Below are positions 18,942 through 28,119 of a DNA stretch of 64,000 bases, in pieces. How positions within the stretch are numbered: the first letter of the stretch is position 1; each line of letters opens with the position of its first letter. The translations under genes and the position numbers were made by a program. The notes below the pieces were generated by a model, which had not been told where the DNA came from, searched no databases, and was given only the letters and a program-made list of their open reading frames with translations. The stretch is from positions 868,001 to 932,000 of the forward strand of contig NZ_CP049156.1 of assembly GCF_011493005.1 (NCBI RefSeq), in the 5' to 3' direction. This stretch comes from Caballeronia sp. SBC1. Lineage in GTDB: Bacteria; Pseudomonadota; Gammaproteobacteria; Burkholderiales; Burkholderiaceae.

Positions 18942-19823
18942 TCATACCATTGCGCCGCGCACGCATTGCAGCGCGCAGTCCACCAGGCCGCGAATCAGCC
19001 GGTCACGCACCGAAGCGCGTTTCCAGAGCACACCAAAACGGCGCGGCTCCGACTCCATCGGCAGGCTGATCCGCGCGATGCGCAGGGCGCTGGTCATTGG
19101 CGAGGCAACATCGGGTGCGAGCGATACCCCGAGTCCGCGATCCACCATCATCGCGATGGCCGCGAGCGAGCTGAGTTCGAAGCGCTCGTTCGGCACAATG
19201 CCCACCCGCCTCAGATAACGCTCCGCCTCTTTACCGCCCGCTAGCGACCGGTCGTAGCGGATCAGCGGCTCGTGTGCGAGCAGGTCATGCGCATCGCGTT
19301 TCGCCAGGTTCCGCGGCGCGATTACCACGAGCGGTTCCTCACGCAGCAGTTCCCACACGAAGGTTTTCGGCATGGCGAACGCGGGATGCGTGCACACGGC
19401 TGCATCGACGTCGCCTTCCCGCAACGCTTCATACAATTCGTTCGACGTCCCCGACTGGATGAACACTTTCACATGCGGATGAGCGCTGACAAATCGCGCG
19501 AGGATATCCGGCAGCAGGCTGTGCAGCGCCGTATTGATCGTGCCGAGCCTGAGCTCACCGGTCGCATATTCGTCGTTGGCGAGAATTTTCAGGTCGGCGA
19601 GTTCCCGCAGCAAACCCCGCGACTGCGCGACTATCCGGCTGCCTGCCGGTGTGACCGACACCGTCCGGCCAGCGCGTGCGAGCAGCGGCGCGCCGAATTC
19701 GCGCTCTAGCGTGCGGATTTGCTGCGCCACCGCGGCAGGCGTCAAGTCGAGGCGGCGCGCGGCTTCCGCCATTGAACCGGTATCGACGACCAGCAGGAAA
19801 CTGGTCAGGAACGAGGTCTCCAT
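18942..19823 (-). CDS. LysR-family regulator, divergent from the CitE/CoA-transferase operon
   Basis: 293 residues. N-terminal winged HTH (LTSFLLVVDTGSMAEAARRLDLTPAAVAQQIRTLEREFGAPLL) and a type-2 periplasmic-binding-like effector domain. Start METSFLTS at 19821-19823 is chosen because it gives the usual LysR distance to the HTH. Divergent by 75 bases from the citE-like gene, the classic arrangement for a regulator of that operon. Confidence 0.87.
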   Translation of the reverse strand: METSFLTSFLLVVDTGSMAEAARRLDLTPAAVAQQIRTLEREFGAPLLARAGRTVSVTPAGSRIVAQSRGLLRELADLKILANDEYATGELRLGTINTALHSLLPDILARFVSAHPHVKVFIQSGTSNELYEALREGDVDAAVCTHPAFAMPKTFVWELLREEPLVVIAPRNLAKRDAHDLLAHEPLIRYDRSLAGGKEAERYLRRVGIVPNERFELSSLAAIAMMVDRGLGVSLAPDVASPMTSALRIARISLPMESEPRRFGVLWKRASVRDRLIRGLVDCALQCVRGAMV

Positions 19824-19898
19824 AAAGATACTTTTAGTTGATTTTGAAGGCACATTCTATCGCTTTATCTTCATTGTGCCGATGTCTAGACTGGCGGC

Positions 19899-20816
19899 AT
19901 GAAAAGCAAATTATTTGTTCCGGGCTCACGGCCCGAACTGTTCGCCAAAGCGCTGGCGAGCCAGGCAGACGCCCTTTCTTTCGATCTCGAAGACTCAGTG
20001 TCGGAGGCGCGCAAGCCCGAAGCCCGGGCGCATTTGCGCGACTTTCTGCAGGGTTTTTCTCAAGGTTCGAACGCTGCTTCTCCTCCTGCGGACCGGTTCG
20101 GCGGCAAGACGCTGATCGTGCGGGTGAACGCCATCGACTCGCCTCATTTCGAAGCCGATCTCGCCGCCGTCGTGCAGGCGGGCGTCAATCTGATCAACCT
20201 GCCGAAACCGCGCCATGCCGACGACGTACGGGCAGCCGCGAACGCGCTCGATGCCGCCGAACGCGCCAACGGCGTGACGGAGCCGATCGGCTTGCTGCTG
20301 AATATCGAATCGCCGGGTGCGTTGCGGCGTGCGTTCGAACTGGCCAGCGCGCATCCTCGCGTGAAAGGCTTGCAGCTTGGGCTAGGCGACTTGTTCGAGC
20401 CGCTGGGCATTGCGCGGCGGGAGACCGCGGCGATCCAGCAGGCCATGTTTGCGTTGAGCATGGCGGCGGGCGAGGCGGGCGTGTTCGCCTACGACTCGGC
20501 GTTCGCCGATATCCGCGATCAGGCCGGTTTCCAGGCCGAAGCGCGGCTTGCGCGCAATCTTGGTTTTATCGGCAAGAGCTGCATTCATCCGAGCCAGGTT
20601 GCGCTCGCCAATGAAGTATTCCAGCCGACGCCCGATGAACTCGCCCACGCGCAACGGGTGGTCGAAGCGGCGGCAGAAGCCGATGCAGCGGGCCGGGGCG
20701 CGTATGTGGTCGACGGCAAGATGATCGACGGCCCATTCGTCGCGCGGGCGCGAGCGATCGTGGCTCAGGCGGCCTTGAATACAGCTTCAAAGCAAGACCG
20801 GGAGCCCCAGTCATGA
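19899..20816 (+). CDS. CitE-like HpcH/HpaI aldolase (malyl/citramalyl-CoA lyase-like)
   Basis: 305 residues, CitE branch. Seen: KSKLFVPGSRPELFAKAL, DALSFDLEDSV (metal-binding acidic residues), VRVNAIDSPHFEADL, the glutamate in LLNIESPGALRRA, LGLGDLFEPLGI and GFIGKSCIHPSQV. Cytoplasmic; stand-alone CitE proteins cleave CoA thioesters of malate, citramalate or related 3-hydroxyacids. With the overlapping CoA-transferase gene it probably forms a two-step activate-and-cleave pair. True citrate lyase is unlikely because citD/citF are absent. Confidence 0.87.
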   Translation: MKSKLFVPGSRPELFAKALASQADALSFDLEDSVSEARKPEARAHLRDFLQGFSQGSNAASPPADRFGGKTLIVRVNAIDSPHFEADLAAVVQAGVNLINLPKPRHADDVRAAANALDAAERANGVTEPIGLLLNIESPGALRRAFELASAHPRVKGLQLGLGDLFEPLGIARRETAAIQQAMFALSMAAGEAGVFAYDSAFADIRDQAGFQAEARLARNLGFIGKSCIHPSQVALANEVFQPTPDELAHAQRVVEAAAEADAAGRGAYVVDGKMIDGPFVARARAIVAQAALNTASKQDREPQS

Positions 20817-22015
20817 GCACGTCATCCCGCAGAACCGATGGCGCACGCGGACCGCTGAGCGGCATCCGCGTGCTCGACTTGAGCGCGTATATTGCCGGGC
20901 CGTATGGGTGCAGCCTGCTCGCCGACCAAGGCGCTGAAGTCATCAAGATCGAGCCGCCCGCGGGCGACAACCTGCGCAAATATCCCTCGACGCTCGAGAG
21001 CGAAAGCCGCGCGTTTCTCGGCGTAAACCGCAGCAAGCTCGGTCTCGCGCTCGACCTGAAACAACCTGAAGGGCTGGCCGCGCTGAAGGCGCTGGTGACA
21101 AACGCCGATGTCCTCGTGCACAACTTCCGGCCGAGCGTGCCGGCGCGACTGGGTATCGGCTACGAGCAGTTGAAAGCGCTCAATCCACGGCTCATTTACT
21201 GCGCCGTGACGGGCTATGGCGAAACCGGGCCGCTCAAGGACAAGGCCGGTTACGACCAGGTGCTGCAGACCATGACCGGCATGTGCTCGATGCAAGGCAA
21301 GAGCGGCGGGCCGCCCGAGGTGCTGTACGGATCCGTGGTGGATTACTACGCGGCGGCGCTGGTGGCCGGTGGCGTGGCGTCGGCGCTGTTCGAGCGCGAG
21401 CGCAGCGGGGAGGGGCAATACGTAGGCGTCTCGCTGTTGCGCAGCGCGCTTGCCATGCAGTCGGCGCGTCTGGTCTGGGCCGATAGTGAGCCCCGCGAAG
21501 TCGGCCGGGACATGCGTTCAGGCGGCATCACGGGGATTCATCCAACGCGCGAAGGGTACCTGTACATCTCCGCCAACACGCCGCATTTCTGGCAGGCGCT
21601 GTGCCGCAAGACGGGCCTCGATGCACTCGCCGCCGATCCGCGTTTCGATACCGTCAGGAAGCGTGCGCTTCACGTGGATGAAATCGTGCCGCAACTTCAC
21701 GCCGCCTTGGCAGCCAGGAGCGCGCTGGAATGGGAAGCGCTGTTCGGCGAAGACGTGCCCTGCGCGGCGGCACGGACAGTGGAAGACATGTTCGACGATC
21801 CGCAGGTGCTGGCCGAAGACATGATCGCGACCTATGAGCATCCGGTGGTGGGGCGATATCGCGGGCTCAAGCGCTCGATCCGGTTCGGCCGGACTCCCGG
21901 TCCCGAACCGTTTGCCGCGCCCGCGTTCGGACAGGATTCAGAACAGGTGCTGAGCGAGCAAGGCATGTCGCGCGATGACATTGATGCGCTCCGGGCGAAG
22001 CGCGTGATTGAATAA
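20813..22015 (+). CDS. Class III CoA-transferase (CaiB/BaiF)
   Basis: 400 residues. Family motifs: GPLSGIRVLDLSAYIAGPYG at the N-terminus, GAEVIKIEPPAGDNLR, LDLKQPEG, VLVHNFRPSVPARLGIGYEQL, and the catalytic Asp region GYDQVLQ. It moves CoA between carboxylic acids. The start overlaps citE by 4 bases (ATGA), indicating coupled translation. Substrate is inferred to be the acid that the CitE-like enzyme later cleaves. Confidence 0.9.
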   Translation: MSTSSRRTDGARGPLSGIRVLDLSAYIAGPYGCSLLADQGAEVIKIEPPAGDNLRKYPSTLESESRAFLGVNRSKLGLALDLKQPEGLAALKALVTNADVLVHNFRPSVPARLGIGYEQLKALNPRLIYCAVTGYGETGPLKDKAGYDQVLQTMTGMCSMQGKSGGPPEVLYGSVVDYYAAALVAGGVASALFERERSGEGQYVGVSLLRSALAMQSARLVWADSEPREVGRDMRSGGITGIHPTREGYLYISANTPHFWQALCRKTGLDALAADPRFDTVRKRALHVDEIVPQLHAALAARSALEWEALFGEDVPCAAARTVEDMFDDPQVLAEDMIATYEHPVVGRYRGLKRSIRFGRTPGPEPFAAPAFGQDSEQVLSEQGMSRDDIDALRAKRVIE

Positions 22016-22060
22016 ACGCGAATAAAACCGCATAAAACGAGCACAAGAAGGAGACACGTC

Positions 22061-22891
22061 ATGCCCGCAATCACCCCGGCGCCACCGCTTGCCTGCGATG
22101 CGCACATGCATGTCTACGACGCCCGCTTTCCACACAACGGCACGATGGTGAACGACGCCACCGCCGATGACTATCGCCGAGAGTTTCAGGCGCGAATTGG
22201 CACTACACGCACGGTGGTCGTGACGCCGCGCATTTATGGCGTCGACAACCGCGTGACACTCGACGCGATCCGGCAACTGGGCGCCGACCGTACGCGCGGC
22301 GTGGCGGTGCTGCGCCCCGACGTCACCGATGCGGAGCTTGTAACGCTGCATTCGGGCGGTATCCGTGGGATTCGCTTCACGCTGTACACGCCGGTGCAGG
22401 CGGTGGTCGGCTTCGAGATGGTGGAGTCGCTGTCGCAGCGAGTGCATGAACTTGGCTGGCATGTCCAGTTGCATTGGACGGCGGCGCAGATCGTTGAACA
22501 TGAGGCTTTGCTGAGACGCCTGCCGTCGAAGATCGTCTTCGATCACCTCGCGCGTTTGTCTTTGCCCGAGGGGATTGATCATCCCGCGTTTGGCATTGTG
22601 CGCTCGCTGCTGGACGGAGGCCGTGCGTGGCTGAAGTTGTCGGGTCCGTATCTGGATTCGCGCGTGGGCGAAGCGCAACGCTACAGCGATATGGATCGCG
22701 CGGCGCATGCATGGGTCAGTGCGGCGCCTGAGCGGCTGGTGTGGGGCAGCGACTGGCCGCATACCACGGAGACGGAGGCAAGCAAGCCCGACGATACCGC
22801 GCTGTTCAAGCTGCTTTCGCACTGGGTTCAAGACCCTGTACAACACCGCGCGATTCTCGTCGATAACCCCGCGAGGTTATATGACTTCTGA
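22061..22891 (+). CDS. Amidohydrolase-2 family hydrolase (PDC lactonase-like)
   Basis: 276-residue TIM-barrel metal hydrolase (amidohydrolase 2). N-terminal metal motif DAHMHVYD, later LHWT, KIVFDHLAR and the C-terminal WGSDWPH typical of the LigI (2-pyrone-4,6-dicarboxylate lactonase) group. Strong SD AAGGAG. In this operon it would most likely open a lactone or hydrolyse a related acid before CoA activation; that role is inferred. Confidence 0.83.
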   Translation: MPAITPAPPLACDAHMHVYDARFPHNGTMVNDATADDYRREFQARIGTTRTVVVTPRIYGVDNRVTLDAIRQLGADRTRGVAVLRPDVTDAELVTLHSGGIRGIRFTLYTPVQAVVGFEMVESLSQRVHELGWHVQLHWTAAQIVEHEALLRRLPSKIVFDHLARLSLPEGIDHPAFGIVRSLLDGGRAWLKLSGPYLDSRVGEAQRYSDMDRAAHAWVSAAPERLVWGSDWPHTTETEASKPDDTALFKLLSHWVQDPVQHRAILVDNPARLYDF

Positions 22892-22950
22892 AGCGACTTC
22901 TGACACCGCCCGACGCTAAAACATCCAACAACAATCACAAGGAGACTGAC

Positions 22951-24321
22951 ATGAAACCGGCGAGCGCTTCACCTTCGGGCGGCAGCGGTAAAACGGGCTT
23001 TACCCACGCGACCATCGACCTCTTCGAGCGCGTCATTCCTGACCCGTTCGTTCTCGCCATCCTGATCACCGCGTTCGTCGCGGTGGTGTCGGCGTTATTC
23101 GCGCCGCATCCGTCGTTCATGGGGATTGTCGGCGGTTGGTACAAGGGTTTCTTCGATATCCTGACGTTCGCATTCCAGATCACGCTAATCCTCGTCACAG
23201 GCCATGCGTTCGCGCACGCGCCCCCTGTACAGCGGCTTTTTCGCGCGGTCGTTTCTCTCGCGCGTACGCCGGTTCAGGCAGCCACGCTCACGTTCGTGTC
23301 GGTAGCAGTGGCCTCGTTTTTCAACTGGGGTTTCGGGCTCGTGGTCGCGGCGCTGCTCGCGCGTGAAGTCGCGAAGCGCATGCGCGTGGATTTTGCGTGG
23401 ATTGTCGCGGCCGGCTTCTCCGGCTGGGTCGTGTGGGCGAGCGGCATCTCGAGTTCAATCGCACTCGCGCAGGCAACGCATGGCAGCGCAATGAACGTCG
23501 TCGAAAAACTGACGGGGCAAGTGCTGCCGTTCAGCAGCACCGTGTTCACCGCGTTCAACCTGGTGCCGACGATCGTGATGCTGATCGCCACGCCGATCGT
23601 GCTGGCTTTGCTCAAGCCCGCCGACGAAGACATCGTCGTACTCGACCTCGACAAGAATCCCGACCCGCCCGTGAAGACGCGTCCCGCAGGCAAGCTCACG
23701 CCGGCGAAGTGGCTCGAATATTCGTGGGTGGGCAGCGCGTTTATCGGCGCGGCGGGGGTGTCGTTCCTGGCCATTGCGTGGACGCACAAGACCGGCTTCA
23801 GCGGCGTGAACGCGGTGATCTTCGTGATGTTCATCGCGGGCGTGGTGCTGCACGGCTACCCGCTCGCTTACGCCGATGCCATCAAGAATGCCGCGCGCCA
23901 GACCGGGTCGATGATGCTGCAATACCCGCTCTACGGCGGCATCATGGGGATCATGGATGCGACCGGTTTGCCTGACGTACTGTCGCACTTTTTCATCGCT
24001 ATTTCGAATGCGCACACGCTGCCTTTCTGGAGTTACGTGTGTTCGCTGATCGTGACCTTCCTCGTGCCGTCCGGCGGCGGCCACTGGGCGGTGCAGGGCC
24101 CGTTCGTGGTGCCGGCGGCGGTGGCGCTCCATGCATCCGTGCCCGGCACCACGATGGCGGTCGCCATGGGCGAGCAGGTGTCCAACATGCTGCAACCGTT
24201 CTGGGCCGCGCCGGTGGTCGCCATGGCGGGCGTTGGCGTGCAGCGCGTGCTCGGCTTCACTGTCATGACTTTCTTGCTCGGCGCCGTGGTGTATGGCGCG
24301 GCGTTGTTGTTGCTGATCTAA
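22951..24321 (+). CDS. AtoE-type short-chain fatty acid transporter family protein
   Basis: 456-residue membrane protein with about ten to twelve hydrophobic segments. It matches the AtoE (SCFA transporter) family: ERVIPDPFVLAILITAFVA, FNWGFGLVVAALLAREVAKR, GFSGWVVWASGISSSIALAQATHG, and VPSGGGHWAVQGPFV. SD AAGGAG directly upstream. AtoE relatives import short carboxylates; here it is probably one of two importers for the operon substrate. Confidence 0.87.
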   Translation: MKPASASPSGGSGKTGFTHATIDLFERVIPDPFVLAILITAFVAVVSALFAPHPSFMGIVGGWYKGFFDILTFAFQITLILVTGHAFAHAPPVQRLFRAVVSLARTPVQAATLTFVSVAVASFFNWGFGLVVAALLAREVAKRMRVDFAWIVAAGFSGWVVWASGISSSIALAQATHGSAMNVVEKLTGQVLPFSSTVFTAFNLVPTIVMLIATPIVLALLKPADEDIVVLDLDKNPDPPVKTRPAGKLTPAKWLEYSWVGSAFIGAAGVSFLAIAWTHKTGFSGVNAVIFVMFIAGVVLHGYPLAYADAIKNAARQTGSMMLQYPLYGGIMGIMDATGLPDVLSHFFIAISNAHTLPFWSYVCSLIVTFLVPSGGGHWAVQGPFVVPAAVALHASVPGTTMAVAMGEQVSNMLQPFWAAPVVAMAGVGVQRVLGFTVMTFLLGAVVYGAALLLLI

Positions 24322-24377
24322 GCGTTCGCGCCGTCCGCGTGGCATCAAAACGAAAAAACGAAGTCATGGAGACTTGA

Positions 24378-25730
24378 ATGGAGACGTCTGAAACACACAA
24401 TCCCCACGTCGCTGCGCCCTCAGGCGCGACGGTATGGAGAGATCGCTGGTGGGTGATATTCGATGTCCGTATCGGCGTGTTGCCGCTGCCGGTGTACATC
24501 GTGCTGCTGCTGGTGCTCGCCGCCATGGCAGCAAGCGGCAAACTCGCGGCCGACTTGCCCACAGGCATCGCGCTGGTCGCTGTCGGCGGTTTTACCTGCG
24601 CCGAACTCGCGCGGCGTATTCCGTGGATCCGCCACATTGGTGCGACCTCAATCTTCGCGGCCTTCCTGCCATCGGCGCTGATCTATTACCACCTGATGCC
24701 GGCAAGCGTTGTGAAGTCGGTGACATCGTTCACGAAGAGCACCAATTTTCTTTATCTGTTCATAGCGGCGATCATTGTGGGCAGCGTGCTCAGCATGGAC
24801 CGGCAGACGCTGATCAAAGGCTTCATCAAGATCTTCGTGCCGGTGTGCGCGGGTTCGCTGGCAGCGGCGCTGGTTGGCACCGGCGTGGGCGCAATGCTTG
24901 GGCTCGGCGCGAAACACACACTGTTTTTCGTGGTCGCGCCAATCATGGCGGGAGGCGTGGGAGAGGGCGCATTGCCGCTGTCGATGGGGTACGCGCAGAC
25001 GCTCGGTGTCGATCAAGGGCCGCTGTTCGCGCAGGTGTTGTCGGCGGTCATGCTCGGCAACATTGCAGCAATTTGCTGCGCGGGTTTTCTGAACTACCTT
25101 GGCACGAAGAAGCCGGCGTGGACCGGCAACGGTCAACTGACGCGCAACGACGATCGCTCGCAAACGGACACATCGTTGGCAGCGCCTGTCGCGTTTGAAT
25201 TCGATGTCAGCTCCGTCGCCGCGGCGGGCGGCACAGCCATCGCGCTGTATCTGGTCGGGCAGTTGAGCCATCAATGGTTCGGCTGGCCCGCGCCCGTGGT
25301 GATGTTGTTGCTGGTGGTCGCGGCGCAATTGCTGCAAGCGGTTTCTCCTCGCGTGCGTGGCGGTGCCCGTTTCATGTATTCGTTCTTCTCCACCGCCGTC
25401 ACGTATCCACTGATGTTCGCCATCAGCGTCGCCATGACACCGTGGGGGGAGATCGTCACGGCATTTCATTGGGCGAATATCGTGACGGCAGCAGTGACGG
25501 TCCTGACGCTGGTGGTGACGGGCTTCGCGGTGGGCCGGATGGTCGGCATGCATCCGGTGGAAGCAGCCATGGTCAATGCAACGCACAGCGGTCTGGGCGG
25601 CACCGGCGACGTCGCTATCCTGACAGCGGGTAATCGCATGGAGCTGATGCCGTTCGCGCAGATCGCGACGCGTATTGGCGGCGCGATTACGGTGATGGCC
25701 GCGCTGGCGGTGTTCGCTTACATGCATTGA
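24378..25730 (+). CDS. 2-hydroxycarboxylate transporter family protein (CitS/MaeN-like)
   Basis: 450 residues, about eleven hydrophobic segments. The family hallmark Gly-rich reentrant loop AGGVGEGALPLSMGYAQ is present, with a second in NATHSGLGGTGDVAILTA. Members carry citrate, malate or lactate with Na+ or by exchange. It is the last gene of the operon, 56 bases after the AtoE-like gene, with GGAG upstream. It points to a hydroxy di- or tricarboxylate as substrate. Confidence 0.88.
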   Translation: METSETHNPHVAAPSGATVWRDRWWVIFDVRIGVLPLPVYIVLLLVLAAMAASGKLAADLPTGIALVAVGGFTCAELARRIPWIRHIGATSIFAAFLPSALIYYHLMPASVVKSVTSFTKSTNFLYLFIAAIIVGSVLSMDRQTLIKGFIKIFVPVCAGSLAAALVGTGVGAMLGLGAKHTLFFVVAPIMAGGVGEGALPLSMGYAQTLGVDQGPLFAQVLSAVMLGNIAAICCAGFLNYLGTKKPAWTGNGQLTRNDDRSQTDTSLAAPVAFEFDVSSVAAAGGTAIALYLVGQLSHQWFGWPAPVVMLLLVVAAQLLQAVSPRVRGGARFMYSFFSTAVTYPLMFAISVAMTPWGEIVTAFHWANIVTAAVTVLTLVVTGFAVGRMVGMHPVEAAMVNATHSGLGGTGDVAILTAGNRMELMPFAQIATRIGGAITVMAALAVFAYMH

Positions 25731-25765
25731 ATCGCGTTGATTCGATAACGGCGCCCTCTTTACTC

Positions 25766-26665
25766 TTACTCTCCGCGCTGCCCGAACCCCCTGACGATCA
25801 CGCCGACAAACGCCTCCGTCACGGGCGGTAGCGTACGTCCGCGCTTCTTCACGAGCGCGATGGGGCGCACGAAACCCGGTTCATCGATAACCCGCGTCAC
25901 TAGTGCCGGTTCCGCGCGCACCTCGCGCGCCGAGAGGGGCAGGATGGTCACGCCAAGCCCTGCCCGAACCATGGCCACCGCCGTCATCATGTAGGTCGGC
26001 TCGCAGGTGGGTACGGGTGCGCAGCCGGCGCGCTCGAACGCGGCATCCACCACTGCCCGTACGCTTGTTCCCGCAGCCGTCAATACCAACGGATAGCGGA
26101 CGATTTCCTCCATGCCGATTCGCTTGCCTGCCGTCAACGGATGCCCGTCCGGGCACACAACACACAGCCGGTCCTCACCCGCGTGCAGCACTTCTAGCGA
26201 GGAATCGGTGACGTCGCCGCCGGTCAGTCCCACGTCCACATCCTCATTACGTACGAGCGTATTGACGACGCTCGCCACCACATCGCGGATTTGAAACGAC
26301 ACGTGCGGCAACTCGCGTCTGAAATCCTGGATCAAGTCGGGCAGCAAACTCGCGGCGAATGACGGCAGGCACGCGAGCCGCACCGTGCCAGTGGAACCGT
26401 CGCTGAGCGCGCGGGCATCGTGGAGAACCTGCTCCATGTCGCCGAGCGACTTTTGCAGGACCGGCAGCAGATCACGTCCGACCGGCGTCAATGCAACGCT
26501 GCGGCTATTGCGGTCGAACAGCCGCGCGCCGATCGTTTCTTCGAGACGGCGGATCTGCACGGTCAACGCGGGCTGCGACAGATGCAGCCGCACGGCGGCG
26601 CGCGTGAAACTGCCCGCCTGCGCCACGGCGATGAACGCGCGGATATCGCGGAGATTCAGGTCCAT
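25766..26665 (-). CDS. LysR-family regulator, divergent from CitMHS-AtuA unit
   Basis: 299 residues. HTH RDIRAFIAVAQAGSFTRAAVRLHLSQPALTVQIRRLEETIGARLF near the N-terminus, effector domain after. Start at 26663-26665. It is convergent with the 2HCT gene (35-base gap) and divergent from the CitMHS gene (122 bases), so it probably controls the latter through sites in that gap. Confidence 0.88.
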   Translation of the reverse strand: MDLNLRDIRAFIAVAQAGSFTRAAVRLHLSQPALTVQIRRLEETIGARLFDRNSRSVALTPVGRDLLPVLQKSLGDMEQVLHDARALSDGSTGTVRLACLPSFAASLLPDLIQDFRRELPHVSFQIRDVVASVVNTLVRNEDVDVGLTGGDVTDSSLEVLHAGEDRLCVVCPDGHPLTAGKRIGMEEIVRYPLVLTAAGTSVRAVVDAAFERAGCAPVPTCEPTYMMTAVAMVRAGLGVTILPLSAREVRAEPALVTRVIDEPGFVRPIALVKKRGRTLPPVTEAFVGVIVRGFGQRGE

Positions 26666-26712
26666 GTTTTCCGACTATTACAAAACGTGATTGCTGCCAT
26701 CAAATCATTTCA

Positions 26713-26762
26713 ATTGTTTTATCGACTTTCCGAAACTACGCTTGGTTGACAGATAAAACAAT
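26713..26762. promoter_or_regulatory. 11-bp inverted repeat and possible promoter before CitMHS
   Basis: ATTGTTTTATC (26713-26723) recurs inverted as GATAAAACAAT (26752-26762), 28 bases apart, in the LysR/CitMHS divergent gap. A TTGACA (26746-26751) overlaps the second arm, but I see no well-placed -10. Likely operator for the adjacent LysR protein. Confidence 0.5.
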
Positions 26763-26787
26763 CGATTAAAAAGATCGGAGACAAACC

Positions 26788-28092
26788 TTGCTGCCCTTAC
26801 TTGGCCTGGCCACTATCGTCGTCCTGCTCGCGGCGATTCTTTCAAAACGGATGTCGCCGCTCGTGGCGCTGATCATTGTGCCGATAGCGGCTTCCCTGAT
26901 CGGCGGCTTCGGCTTGCAGACCAGCAAGTTTGTCATCGAGGGGCTGAAGAGCCTTGCGCCTGTTGTCGGCATGTTCGTCTTCGCGATCCTGTACTTCGGC
27001 ACGATTACCGATGCAGGCACGCTCGATCCGATCATCGACCGCATCTTGCGCACCGTCGGCACGCGGCCGACGCGCATTGTGATGGGCACGACGCTGCTCG
27101 CGCTGCTGATCCACCTCGATGGCTCGGGCGCCGTTTGCTTTCTCGTGACCATCCCGGCAATGCTGCCGCTCTACGACCGTCTCAAGATGGATCGGCGCGT
27201 GCTGGCAGCGGCGGCGTCGATGGCAGCGGGGATCAATTTCCTGCCTTGGACCGGGCCGATGATCCGCGCGTCGGCGTCGCTGCATCTGCCTATATCGGCG
27301 TTATTCAATCCGTTGATTCCGGTGCAGATCGTGGGCCTCGTGTTCGTGTTTGGCATGGCTTGGTGGCTCGGCCGGCGCGAGGAGAAACGGTTGGGATACA
27401 CGGGCGCTGATGGCGCCATCCCGATGCCGCAGCGCGAGCTCACCGATGAACAGAAAGCGCTGCGTCGACCGAAGAATTTCTGGTTCAACATCGTGCTGAC
27501 GCTGGTGGTGCTCGGCACGATGGTGGTGATGGGCGAGAAGATTCCACCAGCCATCATGTTCATGGTCGGGCTGTGCGTCGCGTTGCTCGTCAACTATCCG
27601 AACGTGGATATGCAGCGCCAGCGCATTGATGCCCACGCACGCGCCGCGCTGATGATGGCCGGCATCCTGCTCGCAGCGGGTGTGTTCACAGGCGTGATGC
27701 AGGGCAGCGGCATGCTCAAGGCGATGGCGCAGGCCGCGGTTGGTTTCGTGCCGCCGTCGATGGCAACGCACATCCCCGTCGCGCTTGGTTTCTTATCGAT
27801 GCCGCTTAGCATGCTCTTCGATCCCGACTCGTTTTACTTCGGCGTGTTGCCCGTGATCGCGGAAGTGGCCGGGCAGCTTGGCGTGCCTGCCGTGCATGTT
27901 GGCCAGGCGGCGTTGCTTGGGCAGATGACGACGGGGTTCCCGGTCAGCCCGCTCACGCCCGCGACGTTCCTGGTCGTCGGGCTGACCGGCATCGATCTCG
28001 CCGATCATCAGAAATTCACGTTTCCGCTGTTGTTCGGCGCATCGATCGTGATGACGATCGCGTGTGTCGTGCTGGGCATCTTTCCTCTTTGA
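26788..28092 (+). CDS. CitMHS-family citrate/H+ (metal-citrate) symporter
   Basis: 434-residue inner-membrane protein, about twelve hydrophobic segments. Family features: LVALIIVPIAASLIGGFG, GLKSLAPVVGMFVFAILYFGTITDAG, HLDGSGAVCFLVTIPAMLPLYDRL, and the C-terminal TGFPVSPLTPATFLVVGL. The start is TTG at 26788, supported by GGAG 7 bases upstream and the absence of a better ATG. Members carry metal-citrate or related tricarboxylates with protons. First gene of a unit with the AtuA pair. Confidence 0.88.
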   Translation: MLPLLGLATIVVLLAAILSKRMSPLVALIIVPIAASLIGGFGLQTSKFVIEGLKSLAPVVGMFVFAILYFGTITDAGTLDPIIDRILRTVGTRPTRIVMGTTLLALLIHLDGSGAVCFLVTIPAMLPLYDRLKMDRRVLAAAASMAAGINFLPWTGPMIRASASLHLPISALFNPLIPVQIVGLVFVFGMAWWLGRREEKRLGYTGADGAIPMPQRELTDEQKALRRPKNFWFNIVLTLVVLGTMVVMGEKIPPAIMFMVGLCVALLVNYPNVDMQRQRIDAHARAALMMAGILLAAGVFTGVMQGSGMLKAMAQAAVGFVPPSMATHIPVALGFLSMPLSMLFDPDSFYFGVLPVIAEVAGQLGVPAVHVGQAALLGQMTTGFPVSPLTPATFLVVGLTGIDLADHQKFTFPLLFGASIVMTIACVVLGIFPL

Positions 28093-28119
28093 GCGCGTTT
28101 TTTAACGCAAGGAATGGGT

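Noticed and set aside
19899..20816. Citrate lyase beta subunit of a full citrate lyase
   Set aside because: No citD, citF, citC or citX nearby; the CoA-transferase partner fits stand-alone CitE-type lyases better.
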